Shown here: positions 15,644 to 23,278 of the stretch, piece after piece | Position numbering within the stretch: the stretch's first letter is position 1 | Layout: every line of letters begins with the position of its first letter | From: Porphyromonas levii DSM 23370 | GTDB lineage: Bacteria > Bacteroidota > Bacteroidia > Bacteroidales > Porphyromonadaceae | Reading direction: 5' to 3' | Assembly (NCBI RefSeq): GCF_000379925.1 | Contig: NZ_KB904237.1 | Location: forward strand, 1-39,442 | Length of the DNA: 39,442 nucleotides | Program-made: the position numbers and the translations under genes | The notes under the pieces: model-generated | Seen by the model: only the letters and a program-made list of their open reading frames with translations | Told to the model about the DNA's origin: nothing | Database searches by the model: none

Positions 15644-16625
15644 CCAACAGATTCCACTCTACCCCCTTCGCTTTCAGGAGGCCTACAAGCAGACCATCTG
15701 GGGCGGCAATAGGATTTATCAGTACAAAGGCACCACAGCACCTGCCGAGGGTATCGGTGAGACTTGGGAGATCTCCCCTATGGAGGGCGATGCTTCGGTA
15801 GTCTCGGAGGGCGCCCTAAAGGGTAAAAGCCTCATAGAGGTTACCGAGGCGTATGGGAGCCAGCTCCTAGGGCAGCAGGTCTTCGACCGCTTCGGCGGCA
15901 AGTTCCCCCTACTCGTAAAGCTCATAGACTCCAACCAAGACCTTAGCGTGCAGGTACACCCCAACGACAGCTATGCCGAGGTACGCCACGACGGCAGCTG
16001 GGGCAAGACCGAGATGTGGTATATCCTAGAGCACACCAAGGAGGCTCAGATAAGGGCAGGATGGCGCAAGCAGACCAATCCTACCGACCTCCCTGAGCTG
16101 GTGAAGACAGATGAAGTGATGCAGTATCTCGATAGCCACACGGCACACGTAGGCGATGTGTTTTACCTCCCAGCGGGCAAGGTGCACACCATAGGGGCAG
16201 GCAACCTACTCCTGGAGATACAGCAAGCGAGCAAGATCACCTACCGTCTCTTCGACTTCAATCGTAAGGATGCGCAGGGCAATACCCGTGAACTACATAT
16301 AGAGGATGCCGCTAAGGTCATCGATTACAGTATCAACGACCACGGCGCAGAGCCATACGACCGCACGGTAGAGAACCACCCAATTCTCCTAGCAGAGAGC
16401 CCATACTTCCGTACGAGCCTACTGCAGCTCACCGATGATTACCATTGCGACCTCTCGGAGCGCGACTCCTTCACCATCCTCTTTGTAGAGGAGGGCGTGG
16501 TAGTGGTGAATGGCGAGGTGCATCTGGAGAAAGGTCAATTCCTCCTCCTCCCTGCCTGTATCCACCAACTCCACCTTGCCACCACTGGTGCCAAGGTAGT
16601 TGAGAGCTACGTACCCAAAGTATAA
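15636..16625 (+). CDS. manA: Mannose-6-phosphate isomerase, class I
   Basis: Zn-dependent isomerase interconverting mannose-6-P and fructose-6-P, supplying GDP-mannose precursors; 329 aa. The cupin metal motif LSVQVHPNDSYAE is followed by GKTEMWYIL and the second metal/active-site region PAGKVHTIGAGNLLLEIQQ. The ATG at 15636 lies inside the glgB stop region (8-bp overlap); an adjacent TTG at 15633 is less likely. The arrangement indicates co-translation with glgB, both using sugar phosphates or glucans. Confidence 0.92.
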   Translation: MSNQQIPLYPLRFQEAYKQTIWGGNRIYQYKGTTAPAEGIGETWEISPMEGDASVVSEGALKGKSLIEVTEAYGSQLLGQQVFDRFGGKFPLLVKLIDSNQDLSVQVHPNDSYAEVRHDGSWGKTEMWYILEHTKEAQIRAGWRKQTNPTDLPELVKTDEVMQYLDSHTAHVGDVFYLPAGKVHTIGAGNLLLEIQQASKITYRLFDFNRKDAQGNTRELHIEDAAKVIDYSINDHGAEPYDRTVENHPILLAESPYFRTSLLQLTDDYHCDLSERDSFTILFVEEGVVVVNGEVHLEKGQFLLLPACIHQLHLATTGAKVVESYVPKV

Positions 16626-16637
16626 ATCCCCGCCACT

Positions 16638-17810
16638 ATGCTGCCAAGCCAAGAGCTGATCGATTACGTATGGGCGCATAGGGATGAGGACGTACGCACC
16701 CTAGCCCTGAGGAGCAAAAACGCCCCTCAGGGCTTTGCTCTTTCTGAAGCCCTAAGCGCTATTCAGGCACGGCAGAAGCTCGCTCTCAAACACCCTAGGT
16801 GGGCCGAGGCAAAGGCGGTATTTATCCCTCAGCCGGTGGTAGTGGAGCAATCCTCTAGCCCCGAGACCTCGGCGTATAAGCTCCGATTTATAGAGCCCCA
16901 CTGGCAGATCCTCGACCTTAGTGGTGGGATGGGCGCAGATAGCTATGCACTAGCACAGAAAGCGGAGGGGGTCACTTACCTCGATGCTTCGCCCGAGAGA
17001 GCTGAGCTTGCCGCCCATAATTTCCTCGCACTAGGGCAGAGCAATATCACCTGTTACAGTGGGAAGGCAGAGGAGCGAGGCATGGCACTAGCCGAAGCGC
17101 TCCAGCCACAGCTCATTTACCTCGACCCCGACCGCCGTCCGGGCGCTACGGCAAGGGTATTCCTTATAGAGGAGTGCGCTCCCGATATCACCACGCTCAT
17201 CCCTAAGCTACAAGCGGTAGCGCCACGGAGCCAATACCTCATTAAGCTCTCGCCCATGGCAGACCTCACCTACCTCCGCGAGCGACTACCCTACACCTTC
17301 GATATCTACGTGGTCTCGCTGAAGCGGGAAGCAAAGGAGCTACTCCTGCACCTCCACCCTTCGGCTACGGGATGCATCACTGCCGTGGAGCTACAAGCCC
17401 ACCACACTCTCAGCTACAGCACCCGCCCCACTACCCAACAAACCACCCCCATCTCGCCCGAGATAGGTGCCTTTGTGCACGACCTCTACCCTGCCTTTTC
17501 CAAGGTAGGCTACGACACCTTTGCCCTCCCCTTCGAGGTGTGGCAACCAGCCGCCCATACCCACCTCTACTTCTCTCGGACAGAGCTGACCGACTTCCCA
17601 GGGCGCACCTTCACTATCCTAGAGCACAACTTAGGCGATAAACGGTGGCTGAAGAAGGTGACCCAAAAGCCGCTCCACCTCATCACCAAGAACCTCCCCA
17701 CCTCTACCGACCAACTGCGTCGGCAGCTCCGAATCACCGAAGGGGGCGACTGCTTCCTCATTGCCTATGCCGATAGCTTGGGCAAACGCCACTTCCTCCT
17801 CGCCACCTAA
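16638..17810 (+). CDS. THUMP-like class I methyltransferase (PG_1098 type)
   Basis: Cytosolic SAM-dependent methyltransferase, 390 aa. Helical N-terminus (1-85); Rossmann-like methyltransferase core with motif I LDLSGGMGADSYAL (about 91-104), the acidic YLDASPERAEL and a catalytic-type LIYLDPDRRP; then a ferredoxin-like segment, and a C-terminal THUMP-like domain ending YADSLGKRHFLL. This domain order is that of the Bacteroidetes PG_1098 family. The DPDRRP motif suggests an RNA or protein N-methyl substrate, but the real target is not known to me. Confidence 0.8.
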   Translation: MLPSQELIDYVWAHRDEDVRTLALRSKNAPQGFALSEALSAIQARQKLALKHPRWAEAKAVFIPQPVVVEQSSSPETSAYKLRFIEPHWQILDLSGGMGADSYALAQKAEGVTYLDASPERAELAAHNFLALGQSNITCYSGKAEERGMALAEALQPQLIYLDPDRRPGATARVFLIEECAPDITTLIPKLQAVAPRSQYLIKLSPMADLTYLRERLPYTFDIYVVSLKREAKELLLHLHPSATGCITAVELQAHHTLSYSTRPTTQQTTPISPEIGAFVHDLYPAFSKVGYDTFALPFEVWQPAAHTHLYFSRTELTDFPGRTFTILEHNLGDKRWLKKVTQKPLHLITKNLPTSTDQLRRQLRITEGGDCFLIAYADSLGKRHFLLAT

Positions 17811-17902
17811 GTGCACCCGCTTCTGTCCTAGAGCCTAAGTGCACGGCTGCTTTGCCCAAAATATGGTATCTTAGTCCATCGAATGGTAATTAATAGACAG
17901 CT

Positions 17903-18457
17903 ATGAACGAAAATGAATACAACCTCCGAGCGGAGGAAGAAGAGGCTTGGGGCGATGACGAACTGACCGCCATAGACCTCTCTATCCCCTTCCTATTGGA
18001 GAAAGCCGACTGGACTAAGTTCTTCAATACCCTAGGGTACGACGGACAATACCCCTTCCTCCTCTACAGCCATGAGGATGCCGAGGTACTCCACGACCGT
18101 CTGCTCGCAGAGGTCAATCGCACCCAGATACTACAGGGGCACAATAAGTTGCAATGCGACCTCTACACTAGGTTTGGCGACTACGAGGGCAAGGTAGTGG
18201 GCTTTGTATGGCTCGCCATCAGTGGCACCCGCGCCTTTGCGCCCGACCTCCTCGACAACCTCCAATGGCTACTCCAGAGCGGTACCACCACCTATCTCGA
18301 GCACGCCTATACCTCGCACGGAGCAGAGGCGGAGCTCACATGGCTAGAGACGCCTACTCTGCACCCTGCCTATGCTACGGTAGAGGCACATCAGCCCCCC
18401 CAGAGCAACCTCCAGCTGGCAGACCGTCTTTCCATTGCCACCATCCTCCCCCGCTAG
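17903..18457 (+). CDS. Hypothetical acidic protein upstream of the GSCFA gene
   Basis: 184 aa, not recognised. The N-terminus is strongly acidic (NENEYNLRAEEEEAWGDDEL). There is no signal peptide or membrane segment, so it is probably cytosolic. Aromatic-rich patches (WTKFFNTLGYDGQYPFLLY) suggest a folded domain. It ends 3 bp before the GSCFA-domain gene, suggesting a shared transcript and possibly a shared function. The 92-bp gap before it holds two copies of CCTAAGTGCAC and a weak TATCTTAG. Confidence 0.6.
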   Translation: MNENEYNLRAEEEEAWGDDELTAIDLSIPFLLEKADWTKFFNTLGYDGQYPFLLYSHEDAEVLHDRLLAEVNRTQILQGHNKLQCDLYTRFGDYEGKVVGFVWLAISGTRAFAPDLLDNLQWLLQSGTTTYLEHAYTSHGAEAELTWLETPTLHPAYATVEAHQPPQSNLQLADRLSIATILPR

Positions 18458-18460
18458 ACT

Positions 18461-19423
18461 ATGGAGTGGCGCAAGGAAGTCGTCCTAAAGCCATTGGCAC
18501 ACCGCTATGGCCGACACGATAGAATCAGCCTTTGGGGCTCTTGTTTTGCCCAAGAGCTTCAGCAGCACCTCTACACCCGCCTCTACCATGCGGGCTTTTC
18601 GCCCTTCGGCATCATGTACAATCCCCTCTCCATGGCGGAGGGATTGGAGCGGCTCCTTGCGCATCGTCCCGAGCTTCATCTCCTAGAGCACGAAGGCACT
18701 TGGCATAGCCTCATGCACCACGGCAGCTACTCGGGCACTACCGAAGACGCAGCACGGACACAGATACTCGGGGCATTCGAAGAGGCTTGGCACACCCTGC
18801 CCGATACCCGTCTATGGGTCTTCACCTTCGGTACCGCCTATGTCTATGAGTGGGGAGAGAGCGGCACGGTGGTCAATAACTGCCACCGCCTGCCCGCCAA
18901 GTACTTCCACCGCCGACGCCTTACGGTAGAGGAGATTGTCGCCACTTGGCAACCGCTCCTTACCGAGCTTCGTGCCCGAGATGCCGAAGTGCTCTTCACC
19001 GTCAGCCCCATCCCCCATTACCGCGATGGAGCGCACGAGAGCCGCCTCTCCAAGTCCACCCTCCTCCTCGCCATCGATGCCCTACAGGGCGAGGGCATCC
19101 ACTACTTCCCGAGCTACGAGATTCAGCTCGATGAGCTACGCGACTACCGTTACTTCGAGGAGGACATGGCGCACCCCACCCCTCAGGCTGTGCGGTACAT
19201 CCTCAGCCGTTTCCAGGACTTTGCTCTAGAGCCCGAGAGCGACTTCGACCGCCGTTGGGCGCAACTCCTCCGCCTAGCGCAGCACCGTCCCCTCACCACT
19301 GACCCCCTAAAAATAGCGGCACATTATAACACTGTAGCGCAAAAATTGGCTACTTTTGCCGATGAAACCAGCCACCCCTACGTGCAAGAGCTGGCGTCAC
19401 AGATTGATAAGTATTGCCGATGA
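18461..19423 (+). CDS. GSCFA domain protein
   Basis: 320 aa with the name-giving motif GSCFA at residues 26-30 (ISLWGSCFAQEL), followed by the family's FSPFGIMYNPLS, the central VFTFGTAYVY, HRLPAKYF, the VLFTVSPIPHYRDG block and a late YFPSYEI...DYRYFEEDMAHPTPQAV region. The GSCxxA and DxxHP-like arrangement recalls SGNH-type hydrolases, so an esterase-like activity is an inference. No signal peptide. Its TGA overlaps the murF/alr ATG, placing it in the same transcript as a peptidoglycan precursor enzyme. Confidence 0.85.
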   Translation: MEWRKEVVLKPLAHRYGRHDRISLWGSCFAQELQQHLYTRLYHAGFSPFGIMYNPLSMAEGLERLLAHRPELHLLEHEGTWHSLMHHGSYSGTTEDAARTQILGAFEEAWHTLPDTRLWVFTFGTAYVYEWGESGTVVNNCHRLPAKYFHRRRLTVEEIVATWQPLLTELRARDAEVLFTVSPIPHYRDGAHESRLSKSTLLLAIDALQGEGIHYFPSYEIQLDELRDYRYFEEDMAHPTPQAVRYILSRFQDFALEPESDFDRRWAQLLRLAQHRPLTTDPLKIAAHYNTVAQKLATFADETSHPYVQELASQIDKYCR

Positions 19424-21879
19424 AACTGACAGACCTATCCGCCCTCCTAGGCGGAGCTATCCCTACTGAGGATAGGGAGATAGAGCTACTGCTCACCGAT
19501 AGCCGTTCGCTCACTTTTCCACAGAGTACACTATTCTTTGCGCTCGTCACCCCTCGTGGCGATGGGCATAGCTATATCCCGCAGCTCTACAACGAAGGGG
19601 TGCGGGCTTTTGTCGTCTCCAAAGCCATCGAAGGCACCTACCCTGGCGCAGTATTTATCCAAGTCCCCGATACCCTCGAGGCACTCCAAACCGTAGGGCA
19701 AGCACGGCGAGCACAGCTGGCTATGCCTATCCTCGCCATCACGGGCAGCAATGGCAAGACCACCACAAAAGAACTCCTCTATCAGCTCCTCTCCCCCACC
19801 CTCTCGGTAGGTCGCTCGCCCCGAAGCTACAATAGTCAGATAGGCGTGCCGCTATCGCTCTGGGGATTGGAGGATACCCAAGCACTCGGTATCATAGAGG
19901 CAGGTATCTCGCGCCCTGGCGAAATGGCTCGGCTCGAAGCCATCATCCGTCCCACCTATGGCGCCATCACCAATATCGGGGAAGCGCACCAGCAGCATTT
20001 CGAGAGCCTAGAGCAGAAGGTGGCAGAGAAGCTCCAGCTTTTCCGCAACTGCCGTACCCTCTTTGCGCCTTACGACAACCCCCTAATCCGAACCCAGATA
20101 GAGACGATGGGGCTGGCACCCAAGACGCTCTACTGGAGCCGCGAGTGGTCGGGAGCTACGCTCTTTATCCAGAGCCAGGAGTACCACCCCACAGGCGTGA
20201 CCATCACAGGCACGCTCGCACGCCAACGCATAGTGCTAGAGCTGCCCTTCCTAGACCAAGGTACCATCGATGACACCCTCCTCACGCTCCTCATTGCGAG
20301 CCAAATAGCACCACAAGCGGTGGCTACTCTAGAGCAGTTTGCCCACCTCAAGCCTATCACCATGCGCCTAGAGGTGCTCGAAGGCAAGGGGCAGATGTTG
20401 CTCATCAATGACAGTTACAATTCGGACTACGATTCGCTCCGAACCGCTCTCGACTTCATGAAGCGGCGCAACCCAGAGGGGCTCCCTACCGCTCTAATCC
20501 TTAGCGATATGGAGGATAGTAGCCACAATACCGGCGAACTCTATGCGAGGGTGGCGCAGCTCCTCGGGCAGTACCATATCGATAGGCTCTACCTCGTGGG
20601 GCAACGGATAGTGGAGCAAAGAGCACTCTTCCGGCAGGTGGACGGGTGGTTTCCCGACTGGGCATCGCTGGATAAGGGGCTGCCCTACAGTCTACTAGCC
20701 GGGCATATCGTGCTCCTCAAGGGCAGTAACTCCTCGCAGTTTGGTAGGGTCATTGAGAACTGGAAGGTCCAGACGCACCAGACCATCCTCAGTATCAACC
20801 TCACCCGACTAGCACACAACTACCACACCCTCCGCACCAAGCTCCCCAAGGGGATGGGCACAATCTGCATGATCAAGGCAAATGGTTACGGTGCGGGCGC
20901 CTACGAGGTAGCACGTACGCTCGAAAGGGCGGGAACCGACTACCTTGCGGTTGCGGTGGTAGATGAGGGCAGGACACTCAGGGAGCAGGGCATCAAGAGC
21001 CCTATCCTAGTGATGAACCCCGAGCTATCTGCCTTTAGGCAACTGATTTGGAACGGACTAGAGCCCGAAATATTCAGTCTGGAGATGCTTCAAGCATTTA
21101 GCCAAGCAGCAGAGACCTATGGCGACCGCATTCTCCCCATCCACCTCAAGTGGAATACCGGCATGAACCGTCTGGGGCTTATGCCACACGAAGTAGCGGA
21201 GGTGGTGGACCTCCTGCACCGCTCGCATTCTATACGGGTAGAGAGTATCTTCACCCACCTAGCCGCTGCCGATGACCCTAGTGAGGACGACTTCACACGG
21301 ACTCAATTGGCAAGACTCGATGAGGTGCAACAGCGGCTCGAAGCGGGACTCGGCTACTCGGTACGCAAGCATGCGCTGAACACCGCTGGGGCTATCCGTT
21401 TTCCTGAATATCGGTCGGACTATGTGCGCCTCGGTATCGGGCTCTATGGCATTACCCCTCTCGCGCAGGACGAGATGGGATTGGAGCCCATAGCCACCCT
21501 CACCACACAGATTCTGCAGGTGCAGGAGCTAGATCCGGGAGAGACCGTGGGCTATAGCCGAAAGGGCAAGATAGAGCGCCACAGCCGCATCGGCATCATT
21601 CCCGTGGGCTATGCCGATGGTTTACCTAGGCTCTTGGGCAATGGGCATATCACCTTCCGCCTGCCCGATGGCACGCTCGTACCCACCATAGGCAATATCT
21701 GCATGGACACCCTCATGCTCGACCTCACCGACGCCCCAAGCGCAGTGGCGGGCACCGAGGTCACCCTCTTTGGCGACGGGCTACCCATCACCCGCCTCTC
21801 CGACGCCTGCCAAACCATCCCCTACGAGATCCTAAGCCGCCTCAGCAGCCGCATCGCCCGGCAATACTACAGCGAATAA
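19420..21879 (+). CDS. murF-alr: Bifunctional UDP-MurNAc-tripeptide:D-Ala-D-Ala ligase / alanine racemase
   Basis: A fusion of 819 aa typical of Bacteroidetes. The N-terminal half (about 1-445) is MurF, adding D-Ala-D-Ala to UDP-MurNAc-tripeptide: ATP loop GSNGKTTTK at 109-117, then GIIEAGISRPGEM and NDSYNSDYDSL. The C-terminal half (about 455-819) is a PLP-dependent alanine racemase making D-Ala: Lys486 in MIKANGYGAGAYEV, KWNTGMNRLG, the second catalytic Tyr712 in VGYSRKG, and GNICMDTLMLDL. The ATG at 19420 overlaps the GSCFA stop; a TTG at 19414 is less likely. Cytosolic cell-wall synthesis; last gene of a long run. Confidence 0.95.
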   Translation: MKLTDLSALLGGAIPTEDREIELLLTDSRSLTFPQSTLFFALVTPRGDGHSYIPQLYNEGVRAFVVSKAIEGTYPGAVFIQVPDTLEALQTVGQARRAQLAMPILAITGSNGKTTTKELLYQLLSPTLSVGRSPRSYNSQIGVPLSLWGLEDTQALGIIEAGISRPGEMARLEAIIRPTYGAITNIGEAHQQHFESLEQKVAEKLQLFRNCRTLFAPYDNPLIRTQIETMGLAPKTLYWSREWSGATLFIQSQEYHPTGVTITGTLARQRIVLELPFLDQGTIDDTLLTLLIASQIAPQAVATLEQFAHLKPITMRLEVLEGKGQMLLINDSYNSDYDSLRTALDFMKRRNPEGLPTALILSDMEDSSHNTGELYARVAQLLGQYHIDRLYLVGQRIVEQRALFRQVDGWFPDWASLDKGLPYSLLAGHIVLLKGSNSSQFGRVIENWKVQTHQTILSINLTRLAHNYHTLRTKLPKGMGTICMIKANGYGAGAYEVARTLERAGTDYLAVAVVDEGRTLREQGIKSPILVMNPELSAFRQLIWNGLEPEIFSLEMLQAFSQAAETYGDRILPIHLKWNTGMNRLGLMPHEVAEVVDLLHRSHSIRVESIFTHLAAADDPSEDDFTRTQLARLDEVQQRLEAGLGYSVRKHALNTAGAIRFPEYRSDYVRLGIGLYGITPLAQDEMGLEPIATLTTQILQVQELDPGETVGYSRKGKIERHSRIGIIPVGYADGLPRLLGNGHITFRLPDGTLVPTIGNICMDTLMLDLTDAPSAVAGTEVTLFGDGLPITRLSDACQTIPYEILSRLSSRIARQYYSE

Positions 21880-21996
21880 CCAACACCACCGCCTGATCGG
21901 TGACCTCGGTGGTATCGGTGGTGCCAGTGCCCTCGGCTCTCACTATCGGTGGAATCGGAGCCCTCGGACGCTTTGGAGAGCTCCGACACCCCCTAT

Positions 21997-22026
21997 TGTA
22001 GGGGCAAATAATTATTCGCCCCTACA
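21997..22026. repeat. 30-bp near-perfect palindrome, REP-like, second copy
   Basis: TGTAGGGGCAAATAA followed by its near-complement with one mismatch (CAAAT versus ATTCG). The sister palindrome is at 9719-9746. It lies 117 bp after the murF/alr stop within a stretch containing repeated CTCCGACACC and GGTGGT motifs. Confidence 0.7.
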
Positions 22027-22107
22027 ACCTCTCCGACACCACCAACCTCTCTGATAATGACCGCCGCCCTACAGCATCACACCCATTCTGAATACCCTAT
22101 ATCACTG

Positions 22108-22175
22108 AAATTTATTCCTAGGAATAAATTTATTTATCTGTACAAATAAATTTATTTATCTCTAGGAATAAATTT
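22108..22175. repeat. 68-bp AT-rich near-palindromic repeat, copy 3
   Basis: Identical to the copy at 136-203 over the 68-bp core and in the same orientation, with the shared left flank CCCTATATCAnTGA. The right flank (CGTTGCTCAGGCGAGCC) instead matches the flank of the inverted copy at 9566-9633. It sits between murF/alr and the TrmB-like gene. Confidence 0.85.
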
Positions 22176-22272
22176 CGTTGCTCAGGCGAGCCGCTGGTGC
22201 TTCTCAGTAGAGAGGGATTCGGTGGTTCAGTAGTTAAATAAACATAAAATACATATATCGGTTCGCCATGTA

Positions 22273-22303
22273 GTATTTTTATTATGAAAAATACATATAT
22301 TTG
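22273..22303 (+). promoter_or_regulatory. Promoter with palindromic operator candidate before the TrmB-type regulator
   Basis: A perfect 8-bp inverted repeat GTATTTTT (22273-22280) / AAAAATAC (22287-22294) with a 6-nt spacer lies immediately before a TATATTTG -7 box (22296-22303). A further AAATACATATAT occurs around 22246-22257 and again at 22289-22300. The palindrome occupies the place of the spacer and -33 element, a usual repressor position, so autoregulation by the next gene is plausible. No clear -33 TTTG is visible. Confidence 0.55.
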
Positions 22304-22357
22304 CGGTTGTTACCTCATCGGGGGTATCTAGTTTATTTTAAGGATTACTAACAAACT

Positions 22358-23185
22358 ATGGAAGAACGATTCGAAGAGACGAATATTATAGAAAGCCTTA
22401 TTAAGATGGGGTTATCAGAAAGAGAAGCTAAAGTGTATAAAGTATTGCTCGGGGTCAAAGAAATCACACCTTCAGCAATTCCGAAGTTTGCGGATGTGCC
22501 TCGGACGAAAGTATATGAAGTGCTTAATTCACTGACTCGAATAGGATTTTGTAAGGAGCGATTACCTGAAGACGGTGGAGCGAAACTGTATTCTGCCGTA
22601 GATCCAAAGATTGCGTTAGGAGGACTGATTGCCGAAGCCAAAGAGCATTTTACTCAAATCAACAATACCTATAAGGTTTTATCTACTACCCTACAATCGA
22701 TTTACAATAGTAGTACCGATAGACTAGGAGAATACGATTTCGTAGAGATCCTTAAAGGTAGAGGGGAGATATTGGATAGATATATGACACTCAGGAATAG
22801 CGCAAAGCTAGAAATATTAGAGCTGAGTAAAGGGCCCTACGTAATGACCCAAGAGGAAAGGGATTTGGAAGCAGAAGAAAACGAACGGATCATCAAGTCC
22901 GGAGTAAAGATGAATGTAATTTATGAAGCTCATGAAATAGAGGGTTCTGGAGACAACTTCTTTTATCGGCAATGTGCATCTGCGGGTGTAAACGCAAGAA
23001 TAATTTCATCATTGCCAATGAAATTAACCCTATTTGATAAAAGGGTAGTTATGTTGCCCTTAAGGGATGCTTTAATGAGCGAACCAAACCTAACAGTTGT
23101 GGTTATTGAGCATGCCAAGCTTTACGAGATGCTAGAAATAGTATTTTGGAGGTATTGGGATAGTGCCAAAGATATAACTAATTAG
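22358..23185 (+). CDS. TrmB-family transcriptional regulator
   Basis: 275 aa. Residues about 10-80 form a winged helix-turn-helix of TrmB type (IIESLIKMGLSEREAKVYKVLLG, then KFADVPRTKVYEVLNSLTRIGF). A linker coil (about 90-120) is followed by a C-terminal sensor-like domain with ILKGRGEIL, LSKGPYVMT and FDKRVVMLPLRD. TrmB regulators are best known from archaea, where they sense sugars. Base composition is clearly more AT-rich than in the murF/alr region. It lies 93 bp upstream of the lipoprotein-protease operon in the same direction and has a palindromic promoter, so it probably controls itself and perhaps that operon. Confidence 0.8.
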   Translation: MEERFEETNIIESLIKMGLSEREAKVYKVLLGVKEITPSAIPKFADVPRTKVYEVLNSLTRIGFCKERLPEDGGAKLYSAVDPKIALGGLIAEAKEHFTQINNTYKVLSTTLQSIYNSSTDRLGEYDFVEILKGRGEILDRYMTLRNSAKLEILELSKGPYVMTQEERDLEAEENERIIKSGVKMNVIYEAHEIEGSGDNFFYRQCASAGVNARIISSLPMKLTLFDKRVVMLPLRDALMSEPNLTVVVIEHAKLYEMLEIVFWRYWDSAKDITN

Positions 23186-23278
23186 CGCATGAAAACATAA
23201 CCGCCGTTATTCACTTCTAAAGAAATTACTCGAGGATTAATATTTTTTTCACTACTAATAATAAAATAGCAAACAAGT

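Noticed and set aside
17808-17843. Two copies of CCTAAGTGCAC about 25 bp apart
   Set aside because: The first overlaps the stop of the methyltransferase gene; too short and isolated to call a regulatory site.
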